Positions 27,920-38,984 are shown, numbered from the stretch's first letter. The stretch: 64,000 bases of DNA from an uncultured Castellaniella sp. (GCF_937988725.1 NZ_CALKHS010000001.1:186001-250000); one strand, 5' to 3'. The notes: generated by a model not told the origin, from the sequence alone. Program-made: numbers and translations.

Positions 27920-28546
27920 ATGTCCCGTCCCTCCGCATCCCAGCCCTCGGCCCGCGACCGCATTCTCGCGTGCGCGTCCGATCTGTTCTACCGGAAGGGC
28001 ATCAATCACGTGGGTATCAATGAAATCATCAGCGCCAGCGGCATCGCCCGCATGACGCTCTATCACCATTTCGCGTCCAAGAACGACGTGATCGTCGCCG
28101 TTCTGGAACGGCGCATGGCGGATCGCCGCCAGGCCATGCAGGCCGCCATGGATTCCACCCGCTCGCCGCGCGACAAGGTGATGGCCGCGTTCGGCTATCT
28201 GCGCGATCTTGTCGGCGCGGAAGCATTCCGGGGCTGCGTGTTCATCAATGCCACGGTGGAACTGGCGGACCTGAGTCATCCCGGCTCGGTACTGTCGGCG
28301 AAGCACAAGCGCCGAATGGCGGATTGCTTCGCGCATGTTGCCGAGGAGGCGGGGTGGCCGGATCCTGCGGATTTCGGCATCCAGTGCCAATTGCTGTGGG
28401 ATGGGGCGATCGCGGCCGCCCAGTTGAACTACACCGATGCCGCCATCGACGCAGCCCGCCGAGCGGTCGACGTGCTGATCGCCGCGCGGGAAGCCGCGGC
28501 GCGGCACGAGCGGGACAAGATCACGGGGGCGCATCATGACTCATGA
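27920..28546 (+). CDS. TetR-family transcriptional regulator
   Basis: A 208-residue TetR/AcrR-type repressor. The N-terminal HTH spans about residues 12-58 (R-D-R-I-L-A-C-A-S-D-L-F-Y-R-K-G, then I-A-R-M-T-L-Y-H-H-F as the recognition helix). The helical ligand-binding domain includes A-F-R-G-C-V-F-I-N-A, a pattern seen in TetR members of the YxaF/LmrA type. The ligand is unknown. Its 3' end overlaps the MFS transporter start by 11 bases, so the pair is a typical repressor plus efflux cassette. Confidence 0.9.
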   Translation: MSRPSASQPSARDRILACASDLFYRKGINHVGINEIISASGIARMTLYHHFASKNDVIVAVLERRMADRRQAMQAAMDSTRSPRDKVMAAFGYLRDLVGAEAFRGCVFINATVELADLSHPGSVLSAKHKRRMADCFAHVAEEAGWPDPADFGIQCQLLWDGAIAAAQLNYTDAAIDAARRAVDVLIAAREAAARHERDKITGAHHDS

Positions 28547-29813
28547 CGTTCTGATGACCGCGATGCCGCCGGCCGACAGCCCCCTTGCCCCGCAGCCCGT
28601 CGACGATCCGGTCCGGGCGTGGGCGCTGTGCTGCGCGGCCGCGATCTCCGTCGGTTTCGCGCGCTTCGATTACGCCCTCATCCTGCCCGCCATGAAGACG
28701 GACCTGGCGCTGAACTACGCCCAGGCGGGGTGGCTGAACACCGTCAATGGCCTAGGCTACCTGGCCGGCGCGCTGCTGGCCATCTTCAGCGTGGGCCGTC
28801 TGGGCAACCGGCGCCTGTTCGCCTGGGGAACGCTGCTGACCGCGGCGGCGGTGCTGGGCACCGGCCTGACCCATGACCCGGCATGGCTGGCCGCATGGCG
28901 CTTCCTGGCCGGCCTGGGCGGCGCGGGCGCCTTCATCTGCGGAGGCGTGCTGGCGGGCGTGCTGGGCGCGCGGGCCATCGTGGTTTTCTTCGGCGGCGGC
29001 ATCGGGCTGGGCCTGATTGCGGGGGGCGCCGTCCTTCCCTGGCTGTTCCAGGCCTACGGTCCGGAGGCCTGGCCCCAGGCCTGGCTGCTGGTCGGGGCGG
29101 TCTGCGCGCTGCTCTGCATTCCCGCGATCCGCGCCATCGGCGGCATTGCCGAACCGTCGTCCCGGCGCCCAGACGCGGGCGCGGGCGCGTCGTGGCGCGA
29201 ATGCGCAGCGGTCTATGCGGCTTATTTCGTCTTCGGGCTGGGCTACATCGCCTACATGACCTTCATGATCGCCTGGGTGCGGCAGCATGGCGGCGACCCT
29301 GGCCGGCTGACGCTCCTGGTGTCGGCGATGTGGGTGGTCCTCGGGCTGTCCTGCCTGTCGGCGGCGTTCCTGGGGCGCGGCCTGCTCGCCGGCGGCAAGG
29401 ACGGCCGCGTGATGTCGGCCGCCTTGCTGGTGCTGGCGCTGGGTGCGGCACTGCCTCTGGCCCTGGATGGCGTCGCGGGCATCATGGCGTCGGCCTTGCT
29501 GGTGGGCGCCAGCGTGGTGGTCGTCCCCTCGTCGGTCACGCATTTCGTCAAGGCGAACCTGCCGCAGCCCGCCTGGGGCGGCGCCATGGCCATTGCGACC
29601 AGCCTGTTTGCCGCCGGCCAGGTGGTCGGCCCCGTCGCCTGCGGGTGGCTGAGCGACCGCTATGGCTCGCTGTCCGCGGGTCTGGCAGCGTCGGCGGCGG
29701 CGCTGATGCTGGCGGCCGTGCTGGCTGCGTGGCAGCGGGCGCCGGGCGGCGCGCGGGACGGCGATGGGGCGGGGCGCGCCTTCTCTTGTCCCAGCCGTCC
29801 TCCGCAGGCATAA
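28536..29813 (+). CDS. MFS transporter, YbfB/YjiJ family
   Basis: A 425-residue major facilitator with about 12 predicted membrane helices. The first half contains the YbfB/YjiJ-type A-R-F-D-Y-A-L-I-L-P-A-M stretch and the loop motif G-R-L-G-N-R-R; the second has W-L-S-D-R-Y-G. Substrates of this family are not well known; drug or metabolite efflux is likely here because the gene is coupled to a TetR repressor. The C-terminus carries an unstructured Gly/Asp/Arg tail. Confidence 0.85.
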   Translation: MTHDVLMTAMPPADSPLAPQPVDDPVRAWALCCAAAISVGFARFDYALILPAMKTDLALNYAQAGWLNTVNGLGYLAGALLAIFSVGRLGNRRLFAWGTLLTAAAVLGTGLTHDPAWLAAWRFLAGLGGAGAFICGGVLAGVLGARAIVVFFGGGIGLGLIAGGAVLPWLFQAYGPEAWPQAWLLVGAVCALLCIPAIRAIGGIAEPSSRRPDAGAGASWRECAAVYAAYFVFGLGYIAYMTFMIAWVRQHGGDPGRLTLLVSAMWVVLGLSCLSAAFLGRGLLAGGKDGRVMSAALLVLALGAALPLALDGVAGIMASALLVGASVVVVPSSVTHFVKANLPQPAWGGAMAIATSLFAAGQVVGPVACGWLSDRYGSLSAGLAASAAALMLAAVLAAWQRAPGGARDGDGAGRAFSCPSRPPQA

Positions 29814-29814
29814 T

Positions 29815-29841
29815 CTTCGTATTGTCTATACAAATACGAAG
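29815..29841. promoter_or_regulatory. HutC-type operator upstream of hutI
   Basis: Arms CTTCGTAT (29815-29822) and ATACGAAG (29834-29841) are perfectly inverted around TTGTCTATACAA (29822-29833), itself a near-palindrome with core GTCTATAC. The site lies 15 bases before the hutI ATG. The same core precedes hutU and hutG, and a hutC gene is in this window. The long outer arms are unique to this copy. Confidence 0.7.
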
Positions 29842-29855
29842 ACTGAGGATCCCGC

Positions 29856-31106
29856 ATGCCGCACACCCAGGAATCCGGCGCCCGTCCGACCGAGCGCGTC
29901 TTGTGGCAGAATCTGCGCATCGTGCCGCCGGGCTGGCAGTCCGGGCCTGTGGCGCCGTGCGATCTGGCGGTCGAGGGTTCGCGCATCTCCTGGCTGGGCG
30001 CCGCCGGCCAGGCGCCCGCCGATTTCCAAGCCGCGCAGCGACATGACCTGGGCGGCGCCCTGGTCACGCCCGGCCTGGTCGACTGCCACACCCACCTGAT
30101 CCATGGCGGCCAGCGGGCCGATGAATTCGCGCTGCGCCTGGCGGGCGCCAGCTACGAGGAAATCGCCCGCCGGGGCGGGGGCATCGTGTCCAGCGTGCGC
30201 GCCACGCGGGCGGCCGACGAAGACACGCTGTTCGAGCAGGCTCTGGTGCGGTTGGACGCCCTGCGGGCCGAAGGCGTGACCGCCATCGAGATCAAGTCCG
30301 GCTATGGTCTGGATCTGGATACCGAACGCAAGATGCTGCGCGTCGCCCGTCGCCTGGGCGAGGCCCGCCCCGTCACGGTGCGCACCACTTTCCTGGGGGC
30401 GCACGCCCTGCCGCCGGAATACGCAGGCCGAGCCGACGATTACGTCGATCTGGTGTGCGACGTCATGCTGCCGATCCTGCACGAGGAAGGCCTGGTCGAT
30501 GCGGTGGACGTTTTCTGCGAGGGCATCGGTTTCAGTCTGGCGCAGTCCGAGCGCGTGCTGCAGGCCGCCACGCAGCGCGGCCTGGCGGTGAAGATGCACG
30601 CCGAACAGCTGTCCTTGCTGGGTGGCGCGGCCCTGGCCGCCCGCTACGGGGCGCTGTCGGCCGACCATCTGGAATGGCTGGATGAGGCCGGCGCGCAGGC
30701 CATGCGCCGGGCCGGCATGGTGGCCGTGCTGCTGCCGGGCGCCTACTACTTCCTGCGGGACACGCGCCAGCCGCCCGTGGACCTGCTGCGCCGCCTGGGG
30801 GTGCCCATGGCCCTGGCCACCGACTGCAACCCCGGCACTTCGCCGGCCACGTCCCTGCTGCTGATGATGAACATGGCCTGCACCCTGTTCCGGCTGACGG
30901 TGGCCGAGGCCCTGGATGGCGTCACCCGCCACGCCGCCGACGCCCTGGGATGCGCGGACGTCAGCGGGCGCCTGGCCGTCGGCCATCCTGCGGACTTCGC
31001 GGTCTGGGACGTCGACAGCCCGGCGGAACTGGCCTACTGGATGGGCCTGCCGCGCTGCCGGATGTCCGTGCGTCAGGGCAGGATCGCCTTCCAGTCCGCC
31101 CGGTAG
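29856..31106 (+). CDS. hutI: Imidazolonepropionase
   Basis: A 416-residue amidohydrolase that opens imidazolone-5-propionate to N-formimino-L-glutamate, the third step of histidine degradation. Metal-binding H-x-H in D-C-H-T-H-L-I-H-G-G, a later histidine in K-M-H-A-E-Q, and the D in A-T-D-C-N-P-G are all present. Its last 14 codons lie inside a 65-bp sequence repeated at 31970-32034, the 3' end of the convergent hutH. In the ancestral arrangement the two genes evidently overlapped tail to tail. It is controlled by the palindrome just upstream. Confidence 0.95.
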   Translation: MPHTQESGARPTERVLWQNLRIVPPGWQSGPVAPCDLAVEGSRISWLGAAGQAPADFQAAQRHDLGGALVTPGLVDCHTHLIHGGQRADEFALRLAGASYEEIARRGGGIVSSVRATRAADEDTLFEQALVRLDALRAEGVTAIEIKSGYGLDLDTERKMLRVARRLGEARPVTVRTTFLGAHALPPEYAGRADDYVDLVCDVMLPILHEEGLVDAVDVFCEGIGFSLAQSERVLQAATQRGLAVKMHAEQLSLLGGAALAARYGALSADHLEWLDEAGAQAMRRAGMVAVLLPGAYYFLRDTRQPPVDLLRRLGVPMALATDCNPGTSPATSLLLMMNMACTLFRLTVAEALDGVTRHAADALGCADVSGRLAVGHPADFAVWDVDSPAELAYWMGLPRCRMSVRQGRIAFQSAR

Positions 31107-31126
31107 CTGCCTTCCAGCACCCGGCG
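31062..31126. repeat. Left copy of 65-bp direct repeat flanking the toxin-antitoxin module
   Basis: This 65-base segment matches 31970-32034 at 64 of 65 positions (G at 31082 versus C at 31990). It encodes the last 14 codons and stop of hutI and, read on the other strand, the last codons of hutH with one change. It looks like an att-type duplication that restored the end of the target gene on insertion of 843 bases. Confidence 0.9.
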
Positions 31127-31265
31127 GCTCACAATTCGCAGGGTTGCACAAGGCTTGATATAGCAGGTTCCCCAATCGATTGGACGGGTTCAAGATACGT
31201 CGGCGCTTTCCGAAACTTGAACCGGCTTCTCCTTGCGTGGCGCTTAAGCGGCTCTTGGGGAATTG

Positions 31266-31281
31266 GTATAAAATTTTATAC
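31266..31281. promoter_or_regulatory. Perfect palindrome, probable operator of the toxin-antitoxin operon
   Basis: GTATAAAATTTTATAC is a perfect 16-base inverted repeat ending 12 bases before the toxin ATG. It overlaps the A/T-rich bases expected for a -10 element. HigA-type antitoxins repress their own operon through such sites. AT-rich sequence here contrasts with the GC-rich hut genes on both sides. Confidence 0.6.
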
Positions 31282-31293
31282 GCGCGGTGCGTG

Positions 31294-31632
31294 ATGGACA
31301 AAGAGATCCGCTGGGTCGGGTCGGCCTATGACGACCTCTTGGATTTTCCCATCGAAGCTCGCCGGCAAGCGGGTTTCCAACTGAGCAAGGTTCAGGCTGG
31401 CTTGGAACCGGAGGACTGGAAGCCCTTTGACGAAGCGGGTTCGGGCACGCGTGAGATCCGCATCCGGGAGGCTGGCGGTGCGTTCCGGGTGATGTACGTC
31501 GCCAAGTTCGAGGAAGCCTTGTATGTCCTGCATTGCTTCCAGAAGAAGACGCAGACGACCAGCCAGCGGGACAAGCGCATAGCCGAGGCGCGCTATCGAG
31601 CCATCGCCAACGCGAGGAAAGGCAAGCCATGA
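31294..31632 (+). CDS. HigB/RelE-type toxin, phage Gp49-like family
   Basis: A 112-residue basic protein of the Gp49-like (DUF891) toxin family. Visible family features are I-R-W-V-G-S-A-Y-D-D-L near the N-terminus, the central G-T-R-E-I-R-I-R-E, F-R-V-M-Y-V-A-K-F, and L-H-C-F-Q-K-K-T-Q-T-T followed by the E-A-R-Y-R tail. Such proteins are ribosome-associated mRNA endonucleases. The ATG at 31294 was chosen from this alignment; the ribosome-binding site is weak. It precedes the antitoxin with a four-base ATGA overlap, the reverse (toxin-first) order typical of hig loci. Confidence 0.85.
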   Translation: MDKEIRWVGSAYDDLLDFPIEARRQAGFQLSKVQAGLEPEDWKPFDEAGSGTREIRIREAGGAFRVMYVAKFEEALYVLHCFQKKTQTTSQRDKRIAEARYRAIANARKGKP

Positions 31633-31964
31633 AGATCGACACTGAAATCCGCCATGTGACCAAACCGGGCGCGAATCTGTTTCTGGAACTGGGATTCCCG
31701 CCGGAGGAAGCCCGGCGGCTGTACATGGCATCGCGGCAGCAGATCAATGACAGCAGGCAGCTCAAGGAGCAGCTCATGGCGGAATTGGCGACGTGGATCG
31801 AGCAGCATCACCTGAAGCAGGCCGAAGCGGCGGAAATCCTGATGGTGTCCCGTCCGCGCGTGTCGGACGTGGTGAACAAGAAGACCGCCAAGTTCACCAT
31901 TGACACGCTGGTCGAGATGTTGAGCCGCATCGGCAAACCTGTCCGATTGGCGGTTGGTCAGTAG
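31629..31964 (+). CDS. HigA-type antitoxin, XRE-family helix-turn-helix protein
   Basis: A 111-residue protein with a Cro/C1-type HTH in its second half (L-K-Q-A-E-A-A-E-I-L-M-V-S-R-P-R-V-S-D-V-V as helices 2-3, then a D-T-L-V-E-M-L helix). It would neutralise the adjoining toxin and repress the operon through the palindrome at 31266-31281. It ends six bases before the right 65-bp repeat. Confidence 0.87.
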   Translation: MKIDTEIRHVTKPGANLFLELGFPPEEARRLYMASRQQINDSRQLKEQLMAELATWIEQHHLKQAEAAEILMVSRPRVSDVVNKKTAKFTIDTLVEMLSRIGKPVRLAVGQ

Positions 31965-31969
31965 GCAAA

Positions 31970-32034
31970 ATGTCCGTGCGTCAGGGCAGCATCGCCTTCC
32001 AGTCCGCCCGGTAGCTGCCTTCCAGCACCCGGCG
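31970..32034. repeat. Right copy of 65-bp direct repeat flanking the toxin-antitoxin module
   Basis: Partner of 31062-31126, 908 bases away. Read on the minus strand it encodes the C-terminal R-V-L-E-G-S-Y-R-A-D-W-K-A-M-L-P and stop of hutH, a conserved ending. This is therefore the copy that belongs to hutH, while the left copy serves hutI. Confidence 0.9.
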
Positions 32035-33519
32035 TCCGACGATATCCAGGTCGGGGGCCAGCAGGCGGTCGCGGTCGTAGAACGGCACGTCACGCCGGAT
32101 CTGCCGGTGCAGGGCCTGCAGCGGGGCCGACGTCGTCAGCGGGGCGTGAAAATCGATGCCCTGGGCCGCGCACAGCAGCTCGATGCCGACGATGTGCGCC
32201 GTGTTGCGGGCCATGTCGGCCAGCCTGCGGGCGGCGAACGTCGCCATGCTGACGTGGTCTTCCTGATTCGCCGACGTGGGCAGGCTGTCCACGCTGCCCG
32301 GGTGGGCCAGCGACTTGTTTTCCGAGGCCAGGGCGGCGGCCGTCACGTGCGCGATCATGAAACCGGAATTCAGTCCCGGTTCCGGCACCAGGAACGGCGG
32401 CAGCCCCGAAATGCTGGCGTCGATCAGCAGCGCCACGCGGCGTTCGGCCAGGCCGCCGATCTCCGCGATCGCCAGCGCCAGGATGTCGGCGGCGAAGGCC
32501 ACGGGTTCGGCATGGAAATTGCCGCCCGAGATCACCTGGTCCGGCTGCCCGTCGCGCCCCGGAAAGACCAGCGGGTTGTCCGTCACCGCATTGGCCTCGG
32601 TCAGCAGCGTGCGCGATGCCTGCTCCATCAGATCGTGGATGGCGCCCATCACCTGGGGCTGGCAGCGCAGGCTGTAGGGATCCTGGACCTTGTTGTCCGA
32701 CACCAGGTGCGAGGCCCGGATCGCGCTGCCCGCCAGCAGGGCGCGATAGCGGCGGGCGACCTCGATCTGCCCCGGCTGGCCGCGGATTTCATGCACGCGC
32801 GGATCGAAGGGCGCATCGCTGCCCTTGGCGGCGTCCACGCTGAGCGCGCCCGCCAGCACCGCGCTGTCGAACAGGTGTTCCGCCAGGAACAGCCCGTGCA
32901 GCGCCAGGGCGGTCGACACCTGCGTGCCGTTGATCAGGGCCAGGCCTTCCTTGGCGGCCAGGTGGATCGGGGCGATGCCCGCGCGGGCCAGGGCTTCTCC
33001 GGCCGGCAGCCATTGGCCTTCGCACAGGATGCGGCCCTCGCCGAACAGCGCCAGGGTCATGTGGGACAGGGGAGCCAGGTCGCCGGAGGCGCCCACCGAG
33101 CCCTTTTCGGGGATGTGGGGGATCAGGCCGGCGTTGAAGACCTCCATCAGCGTGCGCACCACGCTGGATCGGATGCCCGAATAGCCGCGCGCCAGGCTGG
33201 CGACCTTCATCGCCATCAGCAGGCGCGCCACGCGCGGGTCCAGGGGATGGCCCACGCCCACGGAATGCGACAGGATCAGATTGCGCTGCAGGGCTTGCAA
33301 CTGGTCGTCGGGGATGCGCGTCTGCGCCAGCTTGCCGAAACCCGTGTTGATGCCGTAGGCCGGATCGCCCCGGTCGATGATGGCCTGCACGACGGCGGCC
33401 GAGGCGTCCATGTCGCGCACGGCCTGTTCGGGCAGGGCCAGCCGCACCTGTCCCAGCCAGATCTGGCGCAGCGCGTCCATGTCCAGCTTCCCGGGCTGCA
33501 AGGTCAAAGTCGTCGTCAT
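31981..33519 (-). CDS. hutH: Histidine ammonia-lyase
   Basis: A 512-residue enzyme that removes ammonia from histidine to give trans-urocanate, step one of the Hut pathway. The autocatalytic MIO cofactor forms from A144-S145-G146 in S-V-G-A-S-G-D-L-A-P, and the catalytic tyrosine is Y55 in A-Y-G-I-N-T-G-F-G. The C-terminus is intact despite the toxin-antitoxin insertion directly behind it. It follows hutU by 73 bases on the minus strand. Confidence 0.97.
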   Translation of the reverse strand: MTTTLTLQPGKLDMDALRQIWLGQVRLALPEQAVRDMDASAAVVQAIIDRGDPAYGINTGFGKLAQTRIPDDQLQALQRNLILSHSVGVGHPLDPRVARLLMAMKVASLARGYSGIRSSVVRTLMEVFNAGLIPHIPEKGSVGASGDLAPLSHMTLALFGEGRILCEGQWLPAGEALARAGIAPIHLAAKEGLALINGTQVSTALALHGLFLAEHLFDSAVLAGALSVDAAKGSDAPFDPRVHEIRGQPGQIEVARRYRALLAGSAIRASHLVSDNKVQDPYSLRCQPQVMGAIHDLMEQASRTLLTEANAVTDNPLVFPGRDGQPDQVISGGNFHAEPVAFAADILALAIAEIGGLAERRVALLIDASISGLPPFLVPEPGLNSGFMIAHVTAAALASENKSLAHPGSVDSLPTSANQEDHVSMATFAARRLADMARNTAHIVGIELLCAAQGIDFHAPLTTSAPLQALHRQIRRDVPFYDRDRLLAPDLDIVGRRVLEGSYRADWKAMLP

Positions 33520-33592
33520 GGATATTCGCTCGAAGAAATTGGATCATCAGCACGGAGGCTGTCGGAGAAAGAACCGCGGCCGGCGCGTGCGT

Positions 33593-35296
<1,704 letters not shown>

Positions 35297-35332
35297 GGTC
35301 TGCTCCTGTACGGGAAATATCAAGTTCGAATG

Positions 35333-35362
35333 TATATCTGTTTAGTGTAAATGTCTATACAA
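35333..35362 (-). promoter_or_regulatory. hutU promoter with overlapping HutC-type operator
   Basis: On the minus strand TTGTAT (35357-35362) and GATATA (35333-35338) are spaced by 18 bases and resemble a sigma-70 promoter. The palindromic core GTCTATAC lies in TGTCTATACA (35352-35361) and overlaps the -35 element, so HutC binding would block hutUH transcription. Confidence 0.6.
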
Positions 35363-35404
35363 ATTAAACGAGCATGCCGGCGGCCATGCCTGGGTCGTCG
35401 GGCC

Positions 35405-36910
35405 TCAGACGTCCACGATCCGGCCCGGGTTCAGCCGCGCCTGCGGGTCCAGCAGCCGTCGGATATTCGCCATCAGCTCGCGTTCCGGCGCGCTGCGGCT
35501 GTGATGCAGAAAGGGCTTCTTGATGCGCCCGATGCCGTGTTCGGCGGAAATGCTGCCGCCCACCCGCTCGACTTCCCGGTAGACCAGGGATTCGACCGCC
35601 TCCAGATCGCCGGGCGCATAGGGGCCGGTGGACAAGTGCAGGTTGCCGTCGCCCAGATGGCCGAACAGCAGCCGCTGCGCCGTCGGCCAGCGGGACGCCA
35701 GGGCCTGCCGCGTGCGGGCGATGAAGTCCGGCAGGAGCGCCAGCGGGATGCCGATGTCGAAGGCCACGTAGGGAGCCATCGTGTGCAGGATCTCGCCGAT
35801 GGTATCGCGCAGCCGCCAGAGCTGGGCGGCGTGTTCCTGGCTCTGAGGCAGGATCGCATCCAGCACCGTGCCGTCGTCCAGGCAGGATTCCAGGAACGCG
35901 TGCAGATCGGCCTGGGCGCGATCGACGGCGGCCTCGTCGCCGTTCGCGGCGTCGCCCGGTTGCGGATGCGCGGAGGCTTCCCGGTCCGCGAACGATTCCA
36001 CTTCCAGCAGCACGCAGATCGGATAGGCTCCGTCGAAAGGCTCCGCCCGCCGCGTCACCGTGGCGGCCGCCTGCAGGTATTCGCGCCACATCACTTCGAA
36101 TGAGGACAAGGTCGCCAGGCGCCCTCGGGCGGCCTTCAGCAGCGCCGTCAACTGATCGAAATCGGCCAGTCCCACCAGGGCGCTGTGACGCCGCTCGGGC
36201 TTGGGAAACAGCCGCAGCACCGCCCGCGTGACGATGCCCAGCGTGCCTTCCGTGCCGATGAACAGATGCTTCAGATCCAGGCCGGTGTTGTTCTTCAGGC
36301 CCTGGTTCATCATGGTCAGCACCGTCCCGTCGGCCAGCACGACTTCCAGCCCCAGCACCAGTTCCCGCATGGTGCCGTAGCGCAGCACCCGGTTGCCGCC
36401 GACGTTGGTGGCGACGTTTCCGCCAATCTGGCAGGACGCCCGCGCCCCGCAATCCATGGGGAAATACCAGCCCTGGGCTTCGACGGCGGCGCACAGGTTC
36501 TCCAGCACCATGCCGGCCTGCACCGTCGCCGTGCCGCTGACGGCGTCCAGATGTTCGATCAGGTCCATCAGTTCCAGCGACAGCACGACGTCGCCCGCGT
36601 CCGGCACGGCGCCGCCCGCCAGGCCGGTGCGCCCGCCCTGGATCGTCAGCTTGCGGCCCTCGCGCCGGCAGGCCCGCACGATGGCGGCGACCTCGTCCGT
36701 GCCGCGCGGGCGCAGGATGCAGTACGGCGGGGCGTCGGCCTTCAGGCCGCTGTCGTCCTGCAGGTAGCGGGCGACGTCGTCGGCGCCCGGCCGCAGGCAC
36801 GACAGCGTCCGCATCAGCGCTTCGATCGTGTCGGGCATGGCGGCCGCTTCCGGCGCCTTGGCCATGGCGGGGCGGGACGAAGGCTCGAGGGGCGTGACGG
36901 CGTCGTTCAT
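35405..36910 (-). CDS. FAD-linked 2-hydroxyacid dehydrogenase (GlcD / D-lactate dehydrogenase family)
   Basis: A 501-residue flavoprotein. The FAD_binding_4 domain (about residues 60-200) has P-R-G-T-D-E-V and the glycine-rich Q-G-G-R-T-G-L-A-G-G-A-V loop. The C-terminal FAD-oxidase domain has F-G-H-L-G-D-G-N-L-H and E-H-G-I-G-R-I-K, ending R-L-N-P-G-R-I. It should oxidise a D-2-hydroxyacid. It overlaps the aminotransferase by ATGA and is last in the operon with an amino-acid transporter. A possible substrate in this histidine context is imidazole-lactate, but lactate, glycolate and 2-hydroxyglutarate are all open. Confidence 0.85.
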   Translation of the reverse strand: MNDAVTPLEPSSRPAMAKAPEAAAMPDTIEALMRTLSCLRPGADDVARYLQDDSGLKADAPPYCILRPRGTDEVAAIVRACRREGRKLTIQGGRTGLAGGAVPDAGDVVLSLELMDLIEHLDAVSGTATVQAGMVLENLCAAVEAQGWYFPMDCGARASCQIGGNVATNVGGNRVLRYGTMRELVLGLEVVLADGTVLTMMNQGLKNNTGLDLKHLFIGTEGTLGIVTRAVLRLFPKPERRHSALVGLADFDQLTALLKAARGRLATLSSFEVMWREYLQAAATVTRRAEPFDGAYPICVLLEVESFADREASAHPQPGDAANGDEAAVDRAQADLHAFLESCLDDGTVLDAILPQSQEHAAQLWRLRDTIGEILHTMAPYVAFDIGIPLALLPDFIARTRQALASRWPTAQRLLFGHLGDGNLHLSTGPYAPGDLEAVESLVYREVERVGGSISAEHGIGRIKKPFLHHSRSAPERELMANIRRLLDPQARLNPGRIVDV

Positions 36911-38124
36911 GCGTGCGTCTCCGGCGCGGTTCGCATCAGCACGTCGGCCAGGGCGTCGGTGAACAGCCCCACGTTCCGGGTGTTCAGTCCCGGCAGGCAG
37001 ATGCGTCCCGAGTCCAGCAGATAGACGGCGTGGCGTTCGCGCAGCATCAGGATCTGCTCGGGCCGCAGGCCCGTCAGGCTGAACATGCCCTGGTGCGCCA
37101 GCAGATAGCGGGCGGGGTAGTCGGGCGCCTTGTCGGCCAGCTGTTCCACCGCCTGGCCGCGCATGGAGCGGATGCGGGCGCGCATCGCGGCGACCTCGTC
37201 GCGCCACAGCCGGTTCAGCTCGGGATCGCCCAGGACCCGGGCGATGACCTGGGCGCCGTGCACGGGCGGGTTGGAATAGATGCGCCGCACGATGGCGATC
37301 AACTGGCCCAGCACGGCCGGCACGTGGGCCGCCTGTTCGCACACCACCGACAGCCCGCCGCAGCGTTCGCCGTAAAAGGAGAAGTTCTTGGAAAAGGAAT
37401 TCGCCACCAGGTACGCCATGCCGGATTCGGCCAGCAGGCGCACGGCCAGCGCGTCTTCGTCCAGGCCCTGGCCGAATCCCTGGTAGGCCAGGTCCAGGAA
37501 GGGGATCAGGCCCCCGCGCCGCATCAGGGCGATCAGCGCGCCCCATTGCTCGGCCGTCAGGTCAGCGCCGCTGGGATTGTGGCAGCAGGGGTGCAGCAGC
37601 ACGATGCTGCGGGCCGGCAGCGTCGCCAGCGCGTCCATCATCGCGTCGAAGCGCACTCCGTGGGTGGCGGGGTCGTAGTAGGGATAGCGGTGCGTGGCGA
37701 TGCCCGCGCCGGAAAAGATCGCGAAATGATTGTCCCAGGCCGGGTCGCTGATCCAGACGGCGCTGTCGGGATAGGCGGCGTGCAGGAAGTCCGCGCCGAC
37801 CTTCAGCGCCCCCGTGCCGCCCACGCTCTGGATCGTCGCCACCCGCTGCTCGTTCAGCGCGGGGCTGTCGGCGCCCAGCACCAGCCGCTGCACGGCCAGG
37901 CGGTAGGATTCCAGGCCCTCGATGGGCAGGTAGGTGCGCGGCCGTTCCTGTTGCGCCAGCAGGGCTTCGGCCTGCTTGACGCATTGCAGCACCGGGATGC
38001 GGCCGTCCTCGTCGTAGTACAGGCCGACCGTCAGGTCGACCTTGTCGGCGCGGGGGTCGCGGCGGCAGGCGTTGCCCAGTTCGAAGATCGGGTCGCCGGC
38101 GAAGGAAGGAATATGGGAAAACAT
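36907..38124 (-). CDS. Class I aromatic/aspartate-type aminotransferase (TyrB/AspC family)
   Basis: A 405-residue fold-type I enzyme beginning M-F-S-H-I-P-S-F-A-G-D-P-I, as AspC/TyrB do. The Schiff-base lysine is in N-S-F-S-K-N-F-S-F-Y-G-E-R, and the carboxylate-binding arginine is in the S-G-R-I-C-L-P-G-L-N-T-R-N tail. It transaminates dicarboxylic or aromatic amino acids. It lies 41 bases downstream of a His/Glu-type transporter ATPase and is coupled to an FAD 2-hydroxyacid dehydrogenase, so it may act on the imported amino acid. Histidine to imidazolepyruvate is a reasonable guess. Confidence 0.88.
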   Translation of the reverse strand: MFSHIPSFAGDPIFELGNACRRDPRADKVDLTVGLYYDEDGRIPVLQCVKQAEALLAQQERPRTYLPIEGLESYRLAVQRLVLGADSPALNEQRVATIQSVGGTGALKVGADFLHAAYPDSAVWISDPAWDNHFAIFSGAGIATHRYPYYDPATHGVRFDAMMDALATLPARSIVLLHPCCHNPSGADLTAEQWGALIALMRRGGLIPFLDLAYQGFGQGLDEDALAVRLLAESGMAYLVANSFSKNFSFYGERCGGLSVVCEQAAHVPAVLGQLIAIVRRIYSNPPVHGAQVIARVLGDPELNRLWRDEVAAMRARIRSMRGQAVEQLADKAPDYPARYLLAHQGMFSLTGLRPEQILMLRERHAVYLLDSGRICLPGLNTRNVGLFTDALADVLMRTAPETHA

Positions 38125-38165
38125 GAGATCAGCGTCCTGTGTGATCGTCTGGCCGCGCGGGCGGC

Positions 38166-38984
<819 letters not shown>

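Noticed and set aside
31127..31969. The insert as an insertion sequence
   Set aside because: There is no transposase, no terminal inverted repeats, and the 65-bp flanking repeat is too long for a transposon target duplication.
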